A stretch of 64,000 nucleotides of DNA from positions 20,170,337 through 20,234,336 of the forward strand of contig NC_060064.1 of assembly GCF_020283565.1 (NCBI RefSeq). Reading direction: 5' to 3'. Each line of letters begins with the position of its first letter. Positions within the stretch are counted from its first letter, which is position 1. Shown one piece after another: positions 1 through 10,158 of the stretch. Source of the DNA: Trifolium pratense (Eukaryota; Streptophyta; Magnoliopsida; Fabales; Fabaceae). A program made the position numbers and the translations under genes. The notes beneath the pieces are model-generated. The model saw only the letters and a program-made list of their open reading frames with translations. It made no database searches and was not told where the DNA came from.

Positions 1-89
1 TCTTGCAGATTCAAACAGAAGAAAAATTACTGACACTAATTATATTCTGGACATGGAGAAAACTGACTAATGAAGGATCAGAAAGGTAC

Positions 90-3000
90 CATGTGCAAGT
101 GCTTTTCCTGAAGCTTTAGACAGCCATTAATTGCCATATGATGCATGGTTTCTAAAGCTTGTAACCGAACTACCACAGAATCATCATTCAACATATCCAT
201 TAACAAGTCTAAGGCTTCACGAGCAAACTCAACAGAGAGGATTGTCAGTGTGTGTAAAGACTGGCATGCAGACTTCCGCACCTACAGGTAAAGCAGAGAC
301 ACATTGTAATTTTCATATAATCAAACAAGGAATTAGTCTTGAAATTAAGGCAGTTAGTTACAGTCAACTTATAGTGTATAGAAAGAGCAATATATTGCTA
401 TGATATATTGCAAAAATTACCTCAAAAAACTCCTCCTCAAGCCCATGAACTAGTGCACCAGCAACACTAGTTGCCAACGTCACAAATTGTTCAGAGGTGC
501 TCTGATCCATAGCTTCCATTTGCTTTTCATTTCTTAAAACTCTCTTTGATAAGCTTTGCAAAAGAAAATCCTTAGATACTATTTCCATCTTTGCAAGGCC
601 GTTAAAGGCTTCAACTCTGACCTTCATGCTCATGTCTCTCACCATAGAACAAAGCTACATGCACATGAAGTGAATATGTTATGCCATATGTGATATTAAG
701 AGGACCAGTAAGTAAACAACTGTTAGAAATGCCTGAAAACTCAGATAGATACTCAGCAAATAGATTCTAGGGACGAAACCGATAGAATCAAGTCTCAAAG
801 TAGGAATTCTAATGAATTGAATAGAATTCGGTACAAGTGAGATTATGCAAAGATAAATTGAGAGTTGTTTTTAAGAGAAGAAGATAATGTTTCATTCATT
901 CATTGATTTCTTTCAAACGAGGCACAAGACCTTTAAATACAACTCTCAGGGATAAAAATGTAAAATAACATAAAGTAAATTATTTAAAATAAACTACTTA
1001 ATTCCTAATACTTATTTCCTGTTACAATACCCTCCCCTTCAAACATCCTTGTCCTCAAGGATGATAATTTCCAAGTACCATGCTTAGGAGGTAAAAACTT
1101 CCATTTGAGTAGAACTAAAGAAACATGAACACTTCCCCTTTGAATCATTTTCCTATGTAGAATAGCCACAACAAGATCAAAATTAGCAACAAACTTCTGA
1201 CATCCATGCTTTGGAAGTCAATCCTTCAACTTGGATAAAACTTTAGGAGCACGAAAATTACCCTTGCAGATCATCTTCCTATGTAAAACAATTACCAACA
1301 TTGTGTGTTGAAATATTAGCAAAAAATCCTTAGTTAAATTGTAGAAAGAAGCATAAAGTGGTGCTACACATAATTTCCAAGCAAGAGAATTGTAGACATG
1401 AGTCAACATGTTTTTCTCATTATCCAACTTATCCTCTTTCCAAAAGTTTGCTACTGCATAACTTTGCACCATCATATTAACAATCAGAGCAACATCTTCA
1501 ACTAAATTTGCATGTCTGTAATCTGAAATGGTTGCAATATAGACAGCTTGGACTAGTGCACCAAATTTTGGCCATCTCACAGTGTTTAAAAAGGCTAGAT
1601 GTGACACAGAAACAATTTCTCCAAAACCCCTAAAGGACTTATATTCTCCAAGTGCTTTTACCCAAGCTTCTTTCAACATATTTTCAAGTACAGTACCCTT
1701 CAAATTGTGTAACTCAAAGTGATTATTCAACAGAAAATGGTATGACAAAGTGACATCTTCATAGGCTTTTGACCAACCATCAATTGTTATAGCATAGTCC
1801 TTCATCATGCTATATATTTGAGTACTAAGAATATCCCCAGCAGGGTATTGTGTGATGCAACAAAGTTTTACTAGTGTGCTGCTTAGGAACCAAACATTCC
1901 TTATTGGGGGAATAAAGAAACTGCCATTGAGTGTTCCAAATTTTTGCAATAATAATAGAAAGAGTAAGACAATTGCATGGGGTTCCTCTACTAGCTCTGT
2001 TAAGGTGATGTTTCCATCACATGAAAAATATGAACAAATTTCTCTAAAGGATTTTCTCATTCCCCAAACAAAGAACAGTTTAGGCCAAAAACAAGAGAAT
2101 GAAGTGATCTTAATGAACAACCAATCCTCCTCCAATAAATTGTTTTGTAATTCTCTTTCAGCCCACCTACCATTCATCAATAAGGATATAGTCATCGGAA
2201 ACTTTACCACAAAAGGAGTTTGCCTTCCAAAATTTAAAAACTCCAAAGAACACAAAAGCAACATGTTGCATAAGGTGTAACAATCAGGCGCCATCCATAT
2301 CAAATGTAGGCCTTTGGAAAAATCAAGAGAAACACCTTCAGACTGATAATTTGTGCACATGCTAAAGACGGCATTCCCAACACATATGTGACACTCTAGC
2401 ATTTCATCCAACATTTGGAAGGAACCATCAATTTCATCAACTGAATTATGATAAACACAATTTAAAAACAAATTTGTTCCCCAACAATTAAGTAGATTAA
2501 TCCACATTGTCCTGAAAAGCCTCTTTACGATTTCATCATAATACCCCCAAACAAAATTAGAAGCATAACCTTCAATAAGGAAATAGTAGTGAAAAACCTT
2601 GACTATGGCTTTTGTCCTCTGAAAATCTTGATCTGGTGTCATTGGCGGCGGTAATGTCAGAGTCTCCGTGGCATTAGAATTGTCGTTCGGTGGTGTGTGA
2701 AACAGCAACCTTTCAAATATGGCATGTTTAAGCTTTTCCCAGTCCAATATTGGGTCTGCAATTCTCAACTCCTTTACCCAAAACCATGGCAGTTTCATCG
2801 TACATGTTGGTGCGAGGCTTGCCGAAGACTGCAATGGACTTTCACACGTCGTCGAATCTCGGTGGCTTGTCTTTGGTAGTTCCGGCGGTGGAAGACTAGA
2901 TAGCCATTGTGAATATTCAGAGTTGTGCCACTGTGGCTTTTCATCAAACAGTTGGCAGGAATTTTGAAACAATGAAAATGAATACACACATGCAGGTGCG

Positions 3001-4741
3001 ATTGATACAAAATGCTTTGTGGTGGTAACCGGCAAAAACAAATTGAGTGATAGCATTGGAATGACAACCCTATCGGGTGGTTCCGGTGGCGGAATTATTG
3101 CCGGAATCGAAATAGGGAGAACACAGTGGGTGTCATGACGATTGCCTAGGATAGAAGAGTTGGTGTCGAGATGCTCCATCTTCGTGTTGGTTTCCAATCC
3201 AGCATCTGCGACCATTTTTGCTTGACCCTGCGATTTCTCTGCATTGTCATCGAATGGAGAATATGAGAGAAAAAGAACAGAATCGGCGAGGGGTTGAGAT
3301 TTTTGCGAAACTGTGGTTAAGGCTAGGGTGCCACTATTAAGTTGCATAGCTTCCTCTTCATGTGGCCCTGTGTAAACCCTTGACCCATCAATTCTACTTA
3401 AATTCTGCGTGACAACTTCACTTTCTGGTTTCACTTCCTCGTGTTGTTCTTTGTGTGGTTCTTCGGTGTTGTTTGCTACAAGGCCATCCACCTGCTTCCA
3501 GAGAGCTTCATATTCCGATTCAGATTCTTCTTCTTCATCTTTCATTACTACCTGAATATTTTTATGATGCCACAATTGATGTTCAAAGTTAAGAGGTTTA
3601 TCACATATGAAGCATAAACCCATTTCCATCTTGTCTTCCGCATCAAGTGCATTCAAAATTTTCACCAATTTGTATTTTGGACCCATAATGTCCGATGAAT
3701 CGAAGGCTCAAGATACCAATTTTAACGGATAAATAGATTCTAGGGACGAAACCGATAGAATCAAGTCTCAAAGTAGGAATTCTAATGAATTGAATAGAAT
3801 TCGGTACAAGTGAGATTATGCAAAGATAAATTGAGAGTTGTTTTTAAGAGAAGAAGATAATGTTTCATTCATTCATTGATTTCTTTCAAACGAGGCACAA
3901 GACCTTTAAATACAACTCTCAGGGATAAAAATGTAAAATAACATAAAGTAAATTATTTAAAATAAACTACTTAATTCCTAATACTTATTTCCTGTTACAC
4001 CTTCATGCTCATGTCTCTCACCATAGAACAAAGCTACATGCACATGAAGTGAATATGTTATGCCATATGTGATATTAAGAGGACCAGTAAGTAAACAACT
4101 GTTAGAAATGCCTGAAAACTCAGATAGATACTCAGCACCGAAAAGTATTGACATGAATTCCACGAAACCATGTGCAGCCCACAATATAACAAATATACCT
4201 TAGCAAATACTTCATTGCACCAATATGCCTTCATGTCTGCATTAGAAGCTGATAACATCAGACCCCAAGAAGCTACCTGAAATACAACTCACGTCATTCA
4301 AACAACTACTCTACCATCAACTCTTCAAATACTGTTCTGCTTGCACAAGTAGCTCAAAAAGCAGAATATTAATCATTCAGCATTGACTTAACTCAAAAAG
4401 TATACAACATATAATGAGAAAAATACGAACGTGTGAAACTATATAAACTATTACGTACACACATTGGAGTCTTTTTTATTACCACACACATTAGAGTCTG
4501 AAACTATATAAACTATTTCAATAAAAAATAAAAATAAAAACTCAATTAAACGTTCACCCTATAAGTACTAATGTATAAGTTATTTCTATAACAAAATAAT
4601 AAGAATTAAGAACAAACTGTTCTAAGCTATCTTGAAGAGCTTATGGGAATAAGCTGAAAACGAATAATTGACATGTCATAACTTGTTTCCATAAGCTTTG
4701 TCAAAGAATCTCGCACGTAATGTTAAAGATTGAATCCAGAA

Positions 4742-4811
<70 letters not shown>

Positions 4812-5479
4812 CTTACAACACGAACAGCAGAGATTCTAACACAATCTTCCATATCAGTAAGAAGCTGAAGAGCACGTTGATAACAACCTTTCACCATACT
4901 AACATCATTGAAATCTCCACGTTCGCTCAAACCAACAAGCCCTTCCAACGAAGCAGCTCTCACATAAGGATAAGGATCCTTCGTAAACCCTAACAACACC
5001 GTAAACAACAATGCGGGTCGGACCTTGAACAAATAACCCGCATTCTTCAGCATCCATATCCGACCGGGAATGGAAGGTCCAAAACACAGAGAAACAAAGC
5101 GTCCATCATCGAGTTCGAACGAGTCAGGGAAACTCAGTTCTGAAATTGACGCGAGTGAATCGACGGCGAGGCGAGTAGGGGATTCGGTGGCGGTGAGGAG
5201 TGAGTCGAGAGCGAGTTGAGAAAAGGAAGGATGGTGAATTGCGAGGTCGGTTAGGAGGTTGAGAGTGTGGTGAGTGAGTTGTGAGGAACGAGTTAGGGTT
5301 TGGAGGATTGAGGAAAGGGTGGGTTTTGGAGTTGAAGGGTTTATGAGAAGGGACCTTATGGAAGATAGTGTGTGAAGAGTGAGAGGTTGTTCGGAATTGG
5401 ATTGGAGTTGGGGAGTATCGTCCATTGCCGTGGGTGAACGGCGGTGGAGAAGGTGATGATGGTGGTGAAATTGGTTCAA
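90..5479 (-). CDS. SIEL: SIEL / Integrator subunit 4-like ARM-repeat protein (partial, C-terminus off the left edge)
   Basis: Four exons join in frame on the minus strand: 4817-5479, 4199-4276, 421-654 and 90-281, each with GT donors and AG acceptors and all in phase 0. The protein runs from helical ARM/HEAT-like repeats through VRISAVRV, then VASWGLMLSASNADMKAYW, LCSMVRDMSMKVRVEAF and VRKSACQSLHTLTILSVEF. This order matches Arabidopsis SIEL, an endosomal ARM-repeat protein that aids SHORT-ROOT movement and is related to INTS4, a scaffold in snRNA 3' processing. The function is known for the family, not shown here. The start is either 5479 (with a His-rich leader) or the inner Met at 5425 (MDDTPQL), which I find equally likely. 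The remaining exons lie left of base 1. The intron between exons 2 and 3 holds a young LTR element, and intron 1 starts with a microsatellite. Confidence 0.88.
621..757 (-). repeat. 137-bp host duplication, downstream copy (carries the usable exon 3 acceptor)
   Basis: Identical over 137 bp to 4000-4136. It holds the 3' end of the SIEL intron, the acceptor TGTAG and the first 34 bases of exon 3 (654 down to 621), which continue into the rest of exon 3. This copy gives an intact exon. Confidence 0.93.
758..1026 (-). repeat. 3' LTR of the element in SIEL (269 bp)
   Basis: This copy is identical base for base to 3731-3999. Its outer edge stops at CTATTT and runs straight into host DNA (GCTGAGT on the minus strand). 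The partner LTR continues ATCCGTTAAA before the primer site, so this copy may lack the last several LTR bases. Confidence 0.9.
1218..3686 (-). CDS. Unrecognised 822-aa retroelement ORF with a decayed gag zinc knuckle
   Basis: One uninterrupted 822-codon frame fills the inside of the LTR element. It starts at an ATG about 20 bp past the primer-site-like motif. Residues 15-50 read ALDAEDKMEMGLCFICDK, then an EH, a WHH and an acidic EEEESESE run. This matches the layout around the CCHC knuckle of Tekay-like gag-pol (ERREKGLCFxCDE, GH, C, acidic linker), with the last Cys lost. Residues about 300-330 (FWVKELRIADPILDWEKLK) faintly recall gag. The rest is rich in aromatic and hydrophobic residues, with no DTG, YxDD or DDE motif. 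I do not recognise its function. An open frame this long with identical LTRs suggests it was kept intact until recently. Confidence 0.7.
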   Translation of the reverse strand: MGPKYKLVKILNALDAEDKMEMGLCFICDKPLNFEHQLWHHKNIQVVMKDEEEESESEYEALWKQVDGLVANNTEEPHKEQHEEVKPESEVVTQNLSRIDGSRVYTGPHEEEAMQLNSGTLALTTVSQKSQPLADSVLFLSYSPFDDNAEKSQGQAKMVADAGLETNTKMEHLDTNSSILGNRHDTHCVLPISIPAIIPPPEPPDRVVIPMLSLNLFLPVTTTKHFVSIAPACVYSFSLFQNSCQLFDEKPQWHNSEYSQWLSSLPPPELPKTSHRDSTTCESPLQSSASLAPTCTMKLPWFWVKELRIADPILDWEKLKHAIFERLLFHTPPNDNSNATETLTLPPPMTPDQDFQRTKAIVKVFHYYFLIEGYASNFVWGYYDEIVKRLFRTMWINLLNCWGTNLFLNCVYHNSVDEIDGSFQMLDEMLECHICVGNAVFSMCTNYQSEGVSLDFSKGLHLIWMAPDCYTLCNMLLLCSLEFLNFGRQTPFVVKFPMTISLLMNGRWAERELQNNLLEEDWLFIKITSFSCFWPKLFFVWGMRKSFREICSYFSCDGNITLTELVEEPHAIVLLFLLLLQKFGTLNGSFFIPPIRNVWFLSSTLVKLCCITQYPAGDILSTQIYSMMKDYAITIDGWSKAYEDVTLSYHFLLNNHFELHNLKGTVLENMLKEAWVKALGEYKSFRGFGEIVSVSHLAFLNTVRWPKFGALVQAVYIATISDYRHANLVEDVALIVNMMVQSYAVANFWKEDKLDNEKNMLTHVYNSLAWKLCVAPLYASFYNLTKDFLLIFQHTMLVIVLHRKMICKGNFRAPKVLSKLKD
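3731..3999 (-). repeat. 5' LTR of the element in SIEL (269 bp)
   Basis: Identical to 758-1026. On the minus strand it begins TGTAACAGGAAATAAG, has a TATA-like TGTATTTAAAGG in the middle, which is a candidate promoter, and is followed by the primer-site-like motif at 3705-3719. Confidence 0.9.
4000..4136 (-). repeat. 137-bp host duplication, upstream copy (acceptor plus truncated exon 3)
   Basis: Identical to 621-757. It carries the same acceptor and 34 bases of exon 3 (4033 down to 4000) but then runs into the LTR TGTAACAGG, so splicing here would read into the retroelement. Confidence 0.93.
4743..4806. repeat. Compound (GT)n(GA)n microsatellite at the SIEL exon 1 donor
   Basis: About 17 GT units are followed by about 14 GA units on the plus strand. 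On the gene strand this is a (CT)n(CA)n tract beginning about ten bases after the donor GTAAGATC (4816). Confidence 0.95.
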
Positions 5480-6635
5480 TTTTTAATAAAAAAATTCCCG
5501 GTTTTTTTTTAAACAATATTTTTAGATGGGAGAATTAGAAATTGATAGGATTTGAAATTTTAAATAATTCATTCAAAAACAAAAATTAAATAATTTAATT
5601 TAGGCTATACATCTGATTTTTTATGTTTATTTTAAGTTTCAAGTTTGTTTCTTATATTTATTTTGTTTCAAGTTAATCTCTTATGTTTACAAATTTTAAG
5701 TTGGTCCCTCAAATTTCTAAAATTTAAATTAGTTAGTCCTTCAAGTTTCTTATGTTTCTATAAATATGATTAAATAAAAATTAACAAATTCAAATTTTAG
5801 AAATTTGAGAAACCAACTTAAAACTTTTTAAAACATAAAGGACTAACTTGAAACAAAATAAAGGACTAACACCTCTATTTTTACCATTTGGTCAAAGACG
5901 AGGATTGTCACTCTGATCATCAAAAGGTGGTTGAATAACCATCAACCAAATACTCAAATTCTCTGCTAACCAATCATCCAAAAGCCTCCGATTCCAACTT
6001 TCATTCTCATCAATTAGTTGAGACACTTTATGTCCTACTAGATTGTTGGATATGTTAATATCTAGGGCAATCCAAAAGTGATTAAAGTCTTTTGTAGGTT
6101 TGGATCATGTTTTTTAAGCATTAATTTTAGAGCATTTAGATTTCTAAGCAATTTAAATCATTCTATTTGAGTTATCAGAAGTATGTTTGAATAGAGTAAA
6201 AGAAAATTCCGGTGTGAATTTTTTTTGGGTCAAATTTAAAATTTAAAAAATAGGGATCAATTTGCAATTATTTTCAAAAAAAATTAAAGGACCAACTTGA
6301 AAATTTTTAGGGATCAATTTGTAATTTTAAAAAAATAAAATATGGGTCAATTTGTAAATTTTGAAACATAAGAGAGAAAATAATTTTAAATCATTTGAAA
6401 TTCCTTGAATCTAGTTTGGACAAAATTAATACTTCATAAGTTTTTATAATTTTGAAAATTCTCCAAATTAATCATCCAAAGAATAGAATTTGGATAGAAC
6501 AATTTGAATCCCTCAAAAACATTACTTTGCCTCAAAATATTCTTCCATTCAAACACACACTTAAATTCCACTATACTCCACAATGAGAATATATCTCAAA
6601 ATTATATTTTAAATATTTATTTACTCCACCAAGGC
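5480..6635. other. AT-rich intergenic DNA with a hairpin repeat (5645-5866)
   Basis: No gene is seen upstream of SIEL. Bases 5645-5866 form a long inverted repeat: GTTTCAAGTTAATC near 5665 pairs with GACTAACTTGAAAC near 5840, and the outer arms also match, so this is probably a MITE. Bases 6225-6375 repeat the same kind of GGGATCAATTTG wording and look like a decayed relative. Confidence 0.5.
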
Positions 6636-6639
6636 TTAG

Positions 6640-8060
6640 TACATGTGTGATTTTGTCATCTCATTTATCGACATTTGAAGGTGGTTCTGCAAGTGCGCAG
6701 AATCGCTACCAAGTAATAAAGTGATAAGTTTATCGTTCTCCACGGGGATTGTGCCAAAATTACTAGTTTCGCTTATGAATATGGGTAGTTGTATTCGCTT
6801 TGTTTGTTTGAAAGGTATATTTGCGGGTAATAGTAAATGACAGGAAATTAAAGACAAAAATTAAATGATAGAAAAATAAATGATGTGTGTGTCTACGCGG
6901 GGTGGTCAAGTGTGGTCAGATCCCTCCCTTACTTCTGCTTGGTGGTTATTCTCTTGTTTCCCTCTATCAGAAATTAGACTATTAAAAATAGGTTCAGAAA
7001 TAATTGTTCCCTATTTCTATTACAAACTGTTTGGAGCCCAGTTAGTGGTTACCCTTAATCTATTTAAGTATCATCACCCCAGGTTCCACTTTTTTGTTAA
7101 AAACGTGGGTATCATTACCTTAGTGGCTCCATGTGTCATAAGTTGTCACGTGTGCCTCTAACTAGTCCTAACTCTGCTTCAGGTAGAAATTATCGTTCGT
7201 TCTAACCTTATACTAAGACCTCAGATACTGAATTTAATGGTCTCATCTTGGCCATAGCACACCGTCCTTCGTTTGGGATTACTAGTTTCGTTTCCTATGC
7301 GATTCTCACTAGGTCCTTAGGTTTTATTCTAATGTGATCAATATTAAAATAAATATAAAACCAGACGATAAAAGAGTTTGAAAGTAGAAACAATTGAATA
7401 TATATACCCAAATTATACAAAACCAAGCATTCGTAAGGAAGTTCCTCGACTCCACCTAACCCAGGAAAAATAAATTACAAAGACAGAAAGAAAAGAACCT
7501 TATTGACCTTGGAGTTCCTTGGCCTCCTCCTTAGAGTTCTCCCAACTCTGAGTTAATATTCAAAGTACTGAATATTTTGGAATTTCTTAGGATGAATAAT
7601 AGGGGAGGATGAAGGCTCTATTTATAGTTTTTCAGTTGGGTTATGGGCTTTTCTGTGTGTCCATCGCACCCATCGTGGCCACGATGGCGTGTATTTTCGC
7701 CTCATCGTGGCCACGATGGATCATATCGTGGTACGATGGAAGATCTTCTCAGGATTTTCTGCGTTCTTTTCAAGTCATCATCGTGCCACGATGACAAGTT
7801 ATCGTGGTACGATGGAAAATATTTGTTGCAGATTTTCTTCAATTTAACCGTCTTCTCATCATGCCACGCTGGGATTCATCGTGGGTACGATGGTTGCGCT
7901 GTTTTATTACGTTTTTGCTCTTTTTTGCTATTTTTCCCACTTTTCTTGCTTCTGGGCCAACCAACTTCACTTTTCCAGGTATTTGCTTGCTTTTGGGCTT
8001 TAACTGCTATTAAAACTACATAAATTACTACTAAAAACATCATATAATTGACTGTCATCA
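6640..8060 (-). mobile_element. LTR-like retroelement fragment with a palindrome array
   Basis: The stretch has no long coding frame. It contains wording typical of plant LTR leader regions (near 6690-6750: AATCGCTACCAAGTAATAAA, then a CCACGGGGATTG box). A TATA box in minus orientation, CTATAAATAGAGCC, lies at about 7616-7629. Together these suggest an LTR, or part of one, read on the minus strand, with the part above 7630 as U3. I could not fix its ends or a target duplication. The U3-like part holds six CATCGTGGCCACGATGG-type palindromes. Confidence 0.45.
7671..7893. repeat. Array of six CATCGTGGCCACGATGG-type palindromes
   Basis: Sites at 7671-7687, 7703-7719, 7725-7739, 7779-7793, 7801-7815 and 7877-7893 are full or slightly changed versions of one 15-17 bp palindrome (centre GGCCAC, GGTAC, GCCAC or GGGTAC). 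The spacing is irregular. Confidence 0.85.
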
Positions 8061-8419
8061 ACCTTAAAGGTGAAATTTATAGTCACTAGATTATTTGATA
8101 AAAAAAAAAGTAATTAATGATTAGAGTTTAAAATAATTTTTCTTTATTGATAGTGGGAAATTATATAATGGGAGAGTGTGTATATATAAAAGAGAATGTT
8201 AACATGTATTCTTAGACACATATATTAAGAAGATAAATGTGGTAAAATTTTATTAAAATTTGTATATTCAATTCTTTAAACATTAAATATTATGTATCTT
8301 TAAATGTTTAATTTCTATTATTAAGTAGTTTAACATGTGTCATTAGGACAATTGAATGACATTTGATAAAGTAATTTATCTTTCAATTATTAATGTACTA
8401 ATTTTTTTTTAAATAGTCT

Positions 8420-9353
8420 AGGGCTCGTTTGATGCGCCGGATACATAAATAGAATAGTATAAAATTAACCTATTCTATTTAAATTCTTTGTTTGGTGCAC
8501 CAATAGGAAAAAATAAACTTAACCTATTTCTAATCCTATTATTTTTTTTTTGAAGAAACTAATCCTATTATATTGTGTCTTTGTTATTTTAATCCTTGTT
8601 TTAGGCTGGGTTACCAACCGGATAACATATATGCGTGTTGCACTCCTTAGAAACCCCTGTTCGACTCCCGCTCAACACAACCTACTCCCTTCGTCCCAAA
8701 ATATAAGGGAAAATTGGTCAAAAAAAATTGATATATTTGGTTAAAAATTTGGACTAGATACATCAATTTTATTTGACCAATTTTTTCTTATATTTTGGGA
8801 CGAAGGGAGTATGTCGTTTTCTTTAATTCTAATTTCAAATCGATTTATACTGTCCATATTCCCAATCGCTACTATTCATCGCTACTTATACATAGTGTCT
8901 CTATTTTTATTTTATTTTGACGTAACTACTAACTACAATCCATCTTTGTTCCAACTACAATTGTTGCAATTAACAATTGTATTCATATTCAAAATCGTTT
9001 TGTTTTTTCTCCCATGAAGATTACTGCTATGGTTGTGATTGAAAAGGGAAGGCAATACAACAACACATCGACTTCGATTTTTTTTTTTTTTTTTTTTTTG
9101 CCTGATTTTGCAATGTAATTGAAAAGTTTGTGTTTTTTTGGCAGTGTCAATGATATTTTTATTTTTTACAATTATATGAAATTATTTAATTACTTATTTT
9201 TTTCAAAAATAAAATAATGTTATCCGCTTTCTTGTCCTGTGTGCACCAAACACATGATAGGATAGTGGTTATCATGTCATTATCATATCCTATTGTTCTC
9301 CAACTTATTATCCTATCATGTTGCTATCTTATCCGGCACACCAAACGAACCCT
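8420..9353. mobile_element. hAT-like non-autonomous element (934 bp)
   Basis: The ends are imperfect inverted repeats: AGGGCTCGTTTGATGCGCC at the left and the complement of AGGGTTCGTTTGGTGTGCC at the right. The flanks AATAGTCT (8412-8419) and AATAGTTA (9354-9361) match at 6 of 8 positions, which fits a decayed 8-bp hAT target duplication. No transposase frame is seen. A Stowaway MITE is nested inside. Confidence 0.7.
8685..8809. mobile_element. Stowaway-type MITE (125 bp) nested in the hAT-like element
   Basis: Near-perfect terminal inverted repeats (CTCCCTTCGTCCCAAAATAT and its complement) are flanked on both sides by TA. The inner arms also pair (TTGGTCAAA / TTTGACCAA). These are classic Tc1/mariner-derived Stowaway features. 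Confidence 0.9.
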
Positions 9354-9740
9354 AATAGTTAGAAATTCACCACATAGAATAAATAAACCAAAAATCTCAG
9401 ATTTAAATTATAACTCTTACATATAACATACTCCCTACTCCCAATATATAAGACATACCTTGACTAAATGTACTATTCATTTATCTTGTTTTGGTCGTGT
9501 TTGTTGAATAGCATATATATGTAAATATTAGCATATGAGATCTTGTTTGATTTGTTTTGATGAATATTTTCAAAATATCAAATTTTTATAATTTTTACAA
9601 GCAGACAATTAAAAATATTAGTGATCAAAATTCTGTATTAGAATACGTATAGTAGTCAACTCGATCTTATATTTTGTGACGATATAACTGTACTTCCGCC
9701 GAAGACAATGGAAGTAATAGTTTTTGAGTTTAATTGTTGT

Positions 9741-9894
9741 GCACTGTCGGTGTAAAGATTCTTTACACATACATTCAACGATGCGTTGCCACATCATTAC
9801 ATGAATGTGACACATCATGTATTTTTAAATATCATACATGATGTGTCAGTATATGATTGGATGCATGTGTAAAACAATTTTACACTGACGGTGC
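9741..9894. mobile_element. MITE with GCACTGTCGGTGTAAA termini (154 bp)
   Basis: The ends GCACTGTCGGTGTAAA and TTTACACTGACGGTGC are inverted repeats. The inside also pairs (CATGATGTGTCA / TGACACATCATG). It has no coding capacity and I could not settle a target duplication. Confidence 0.7.
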
Positions 9895-10158
9895 ATATAA
9901 ATTAAATTCATAGTTTTTTAAGTTCGTTGCAGCACTCTACTCATAAATATCTTCAATTTTATATTATGATAATATTGAATGCGAAATAGTACTTGTTATA
10001 ACTTATAATCTGTAAAAGGTGGTCATAAACAGAACATACTGTGTTATAATAATTAATCATGAAATAGAGATAATATTTTTAAATTTTAAACTCTTATTTT
10101 ATTCTCATAATTCTAAAATGGGTAAGAATAAAAACGTTTTATATTATATAAAAAAGTA

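Larger units (their letters stand above)
758..3999 (-). mobile_element. Young non-autonomous LTR retroelement inserted in SIEL (Tekay/chromovirus-like derivative)
   Basis: Two identical 269-bp LTRs (3731-3999 upstream, 758-1026 downstream on the minus strand) enclose about 2.7 kb. The LTR starts TGTAACAGG on the minus strand. A purine tract GAAGGGGAGGG lies at 1030-1040, three bases from the 3' LTR. A primer-site-like TTGGTATCTTGAGCC lies at 3705-3719, just inside the 5' LTR, and resembles the common initiator tRNA-Met site. The sequence beside the purine tract encodes a GACAAGGATG-type stretch typical of Tekay-like Ty3/gypsy ends. No protease, reverse transcriptase, RNase H or integrase is visible, so it would need help in trans. 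Identical LTRs mean recent insertion. The flanks are a 137-bp host duplication instead of a 4-6 bp target duplication. Confidence 0.9.

Noticed and set aside
1852..2280. 142-codon frame on the plus strand inside the retroelement
   Set aside because: It is the complement of the long 822-codon frame and has no recognisable features.
4676..4816. Apparent extension of SIEL exon 1 into SLSLSLTHTHTH codons
   Set aside because: This is translated microsatellite past a good GT donor at 4816; the homologous protein continues in the exon at 4276.
7671..7893. CRISPR-like repeat array
   Set aside because: Spacing is irregular, units are palindromes in plant LTR-like DNA, and no cas genes exist; the host is a plant.
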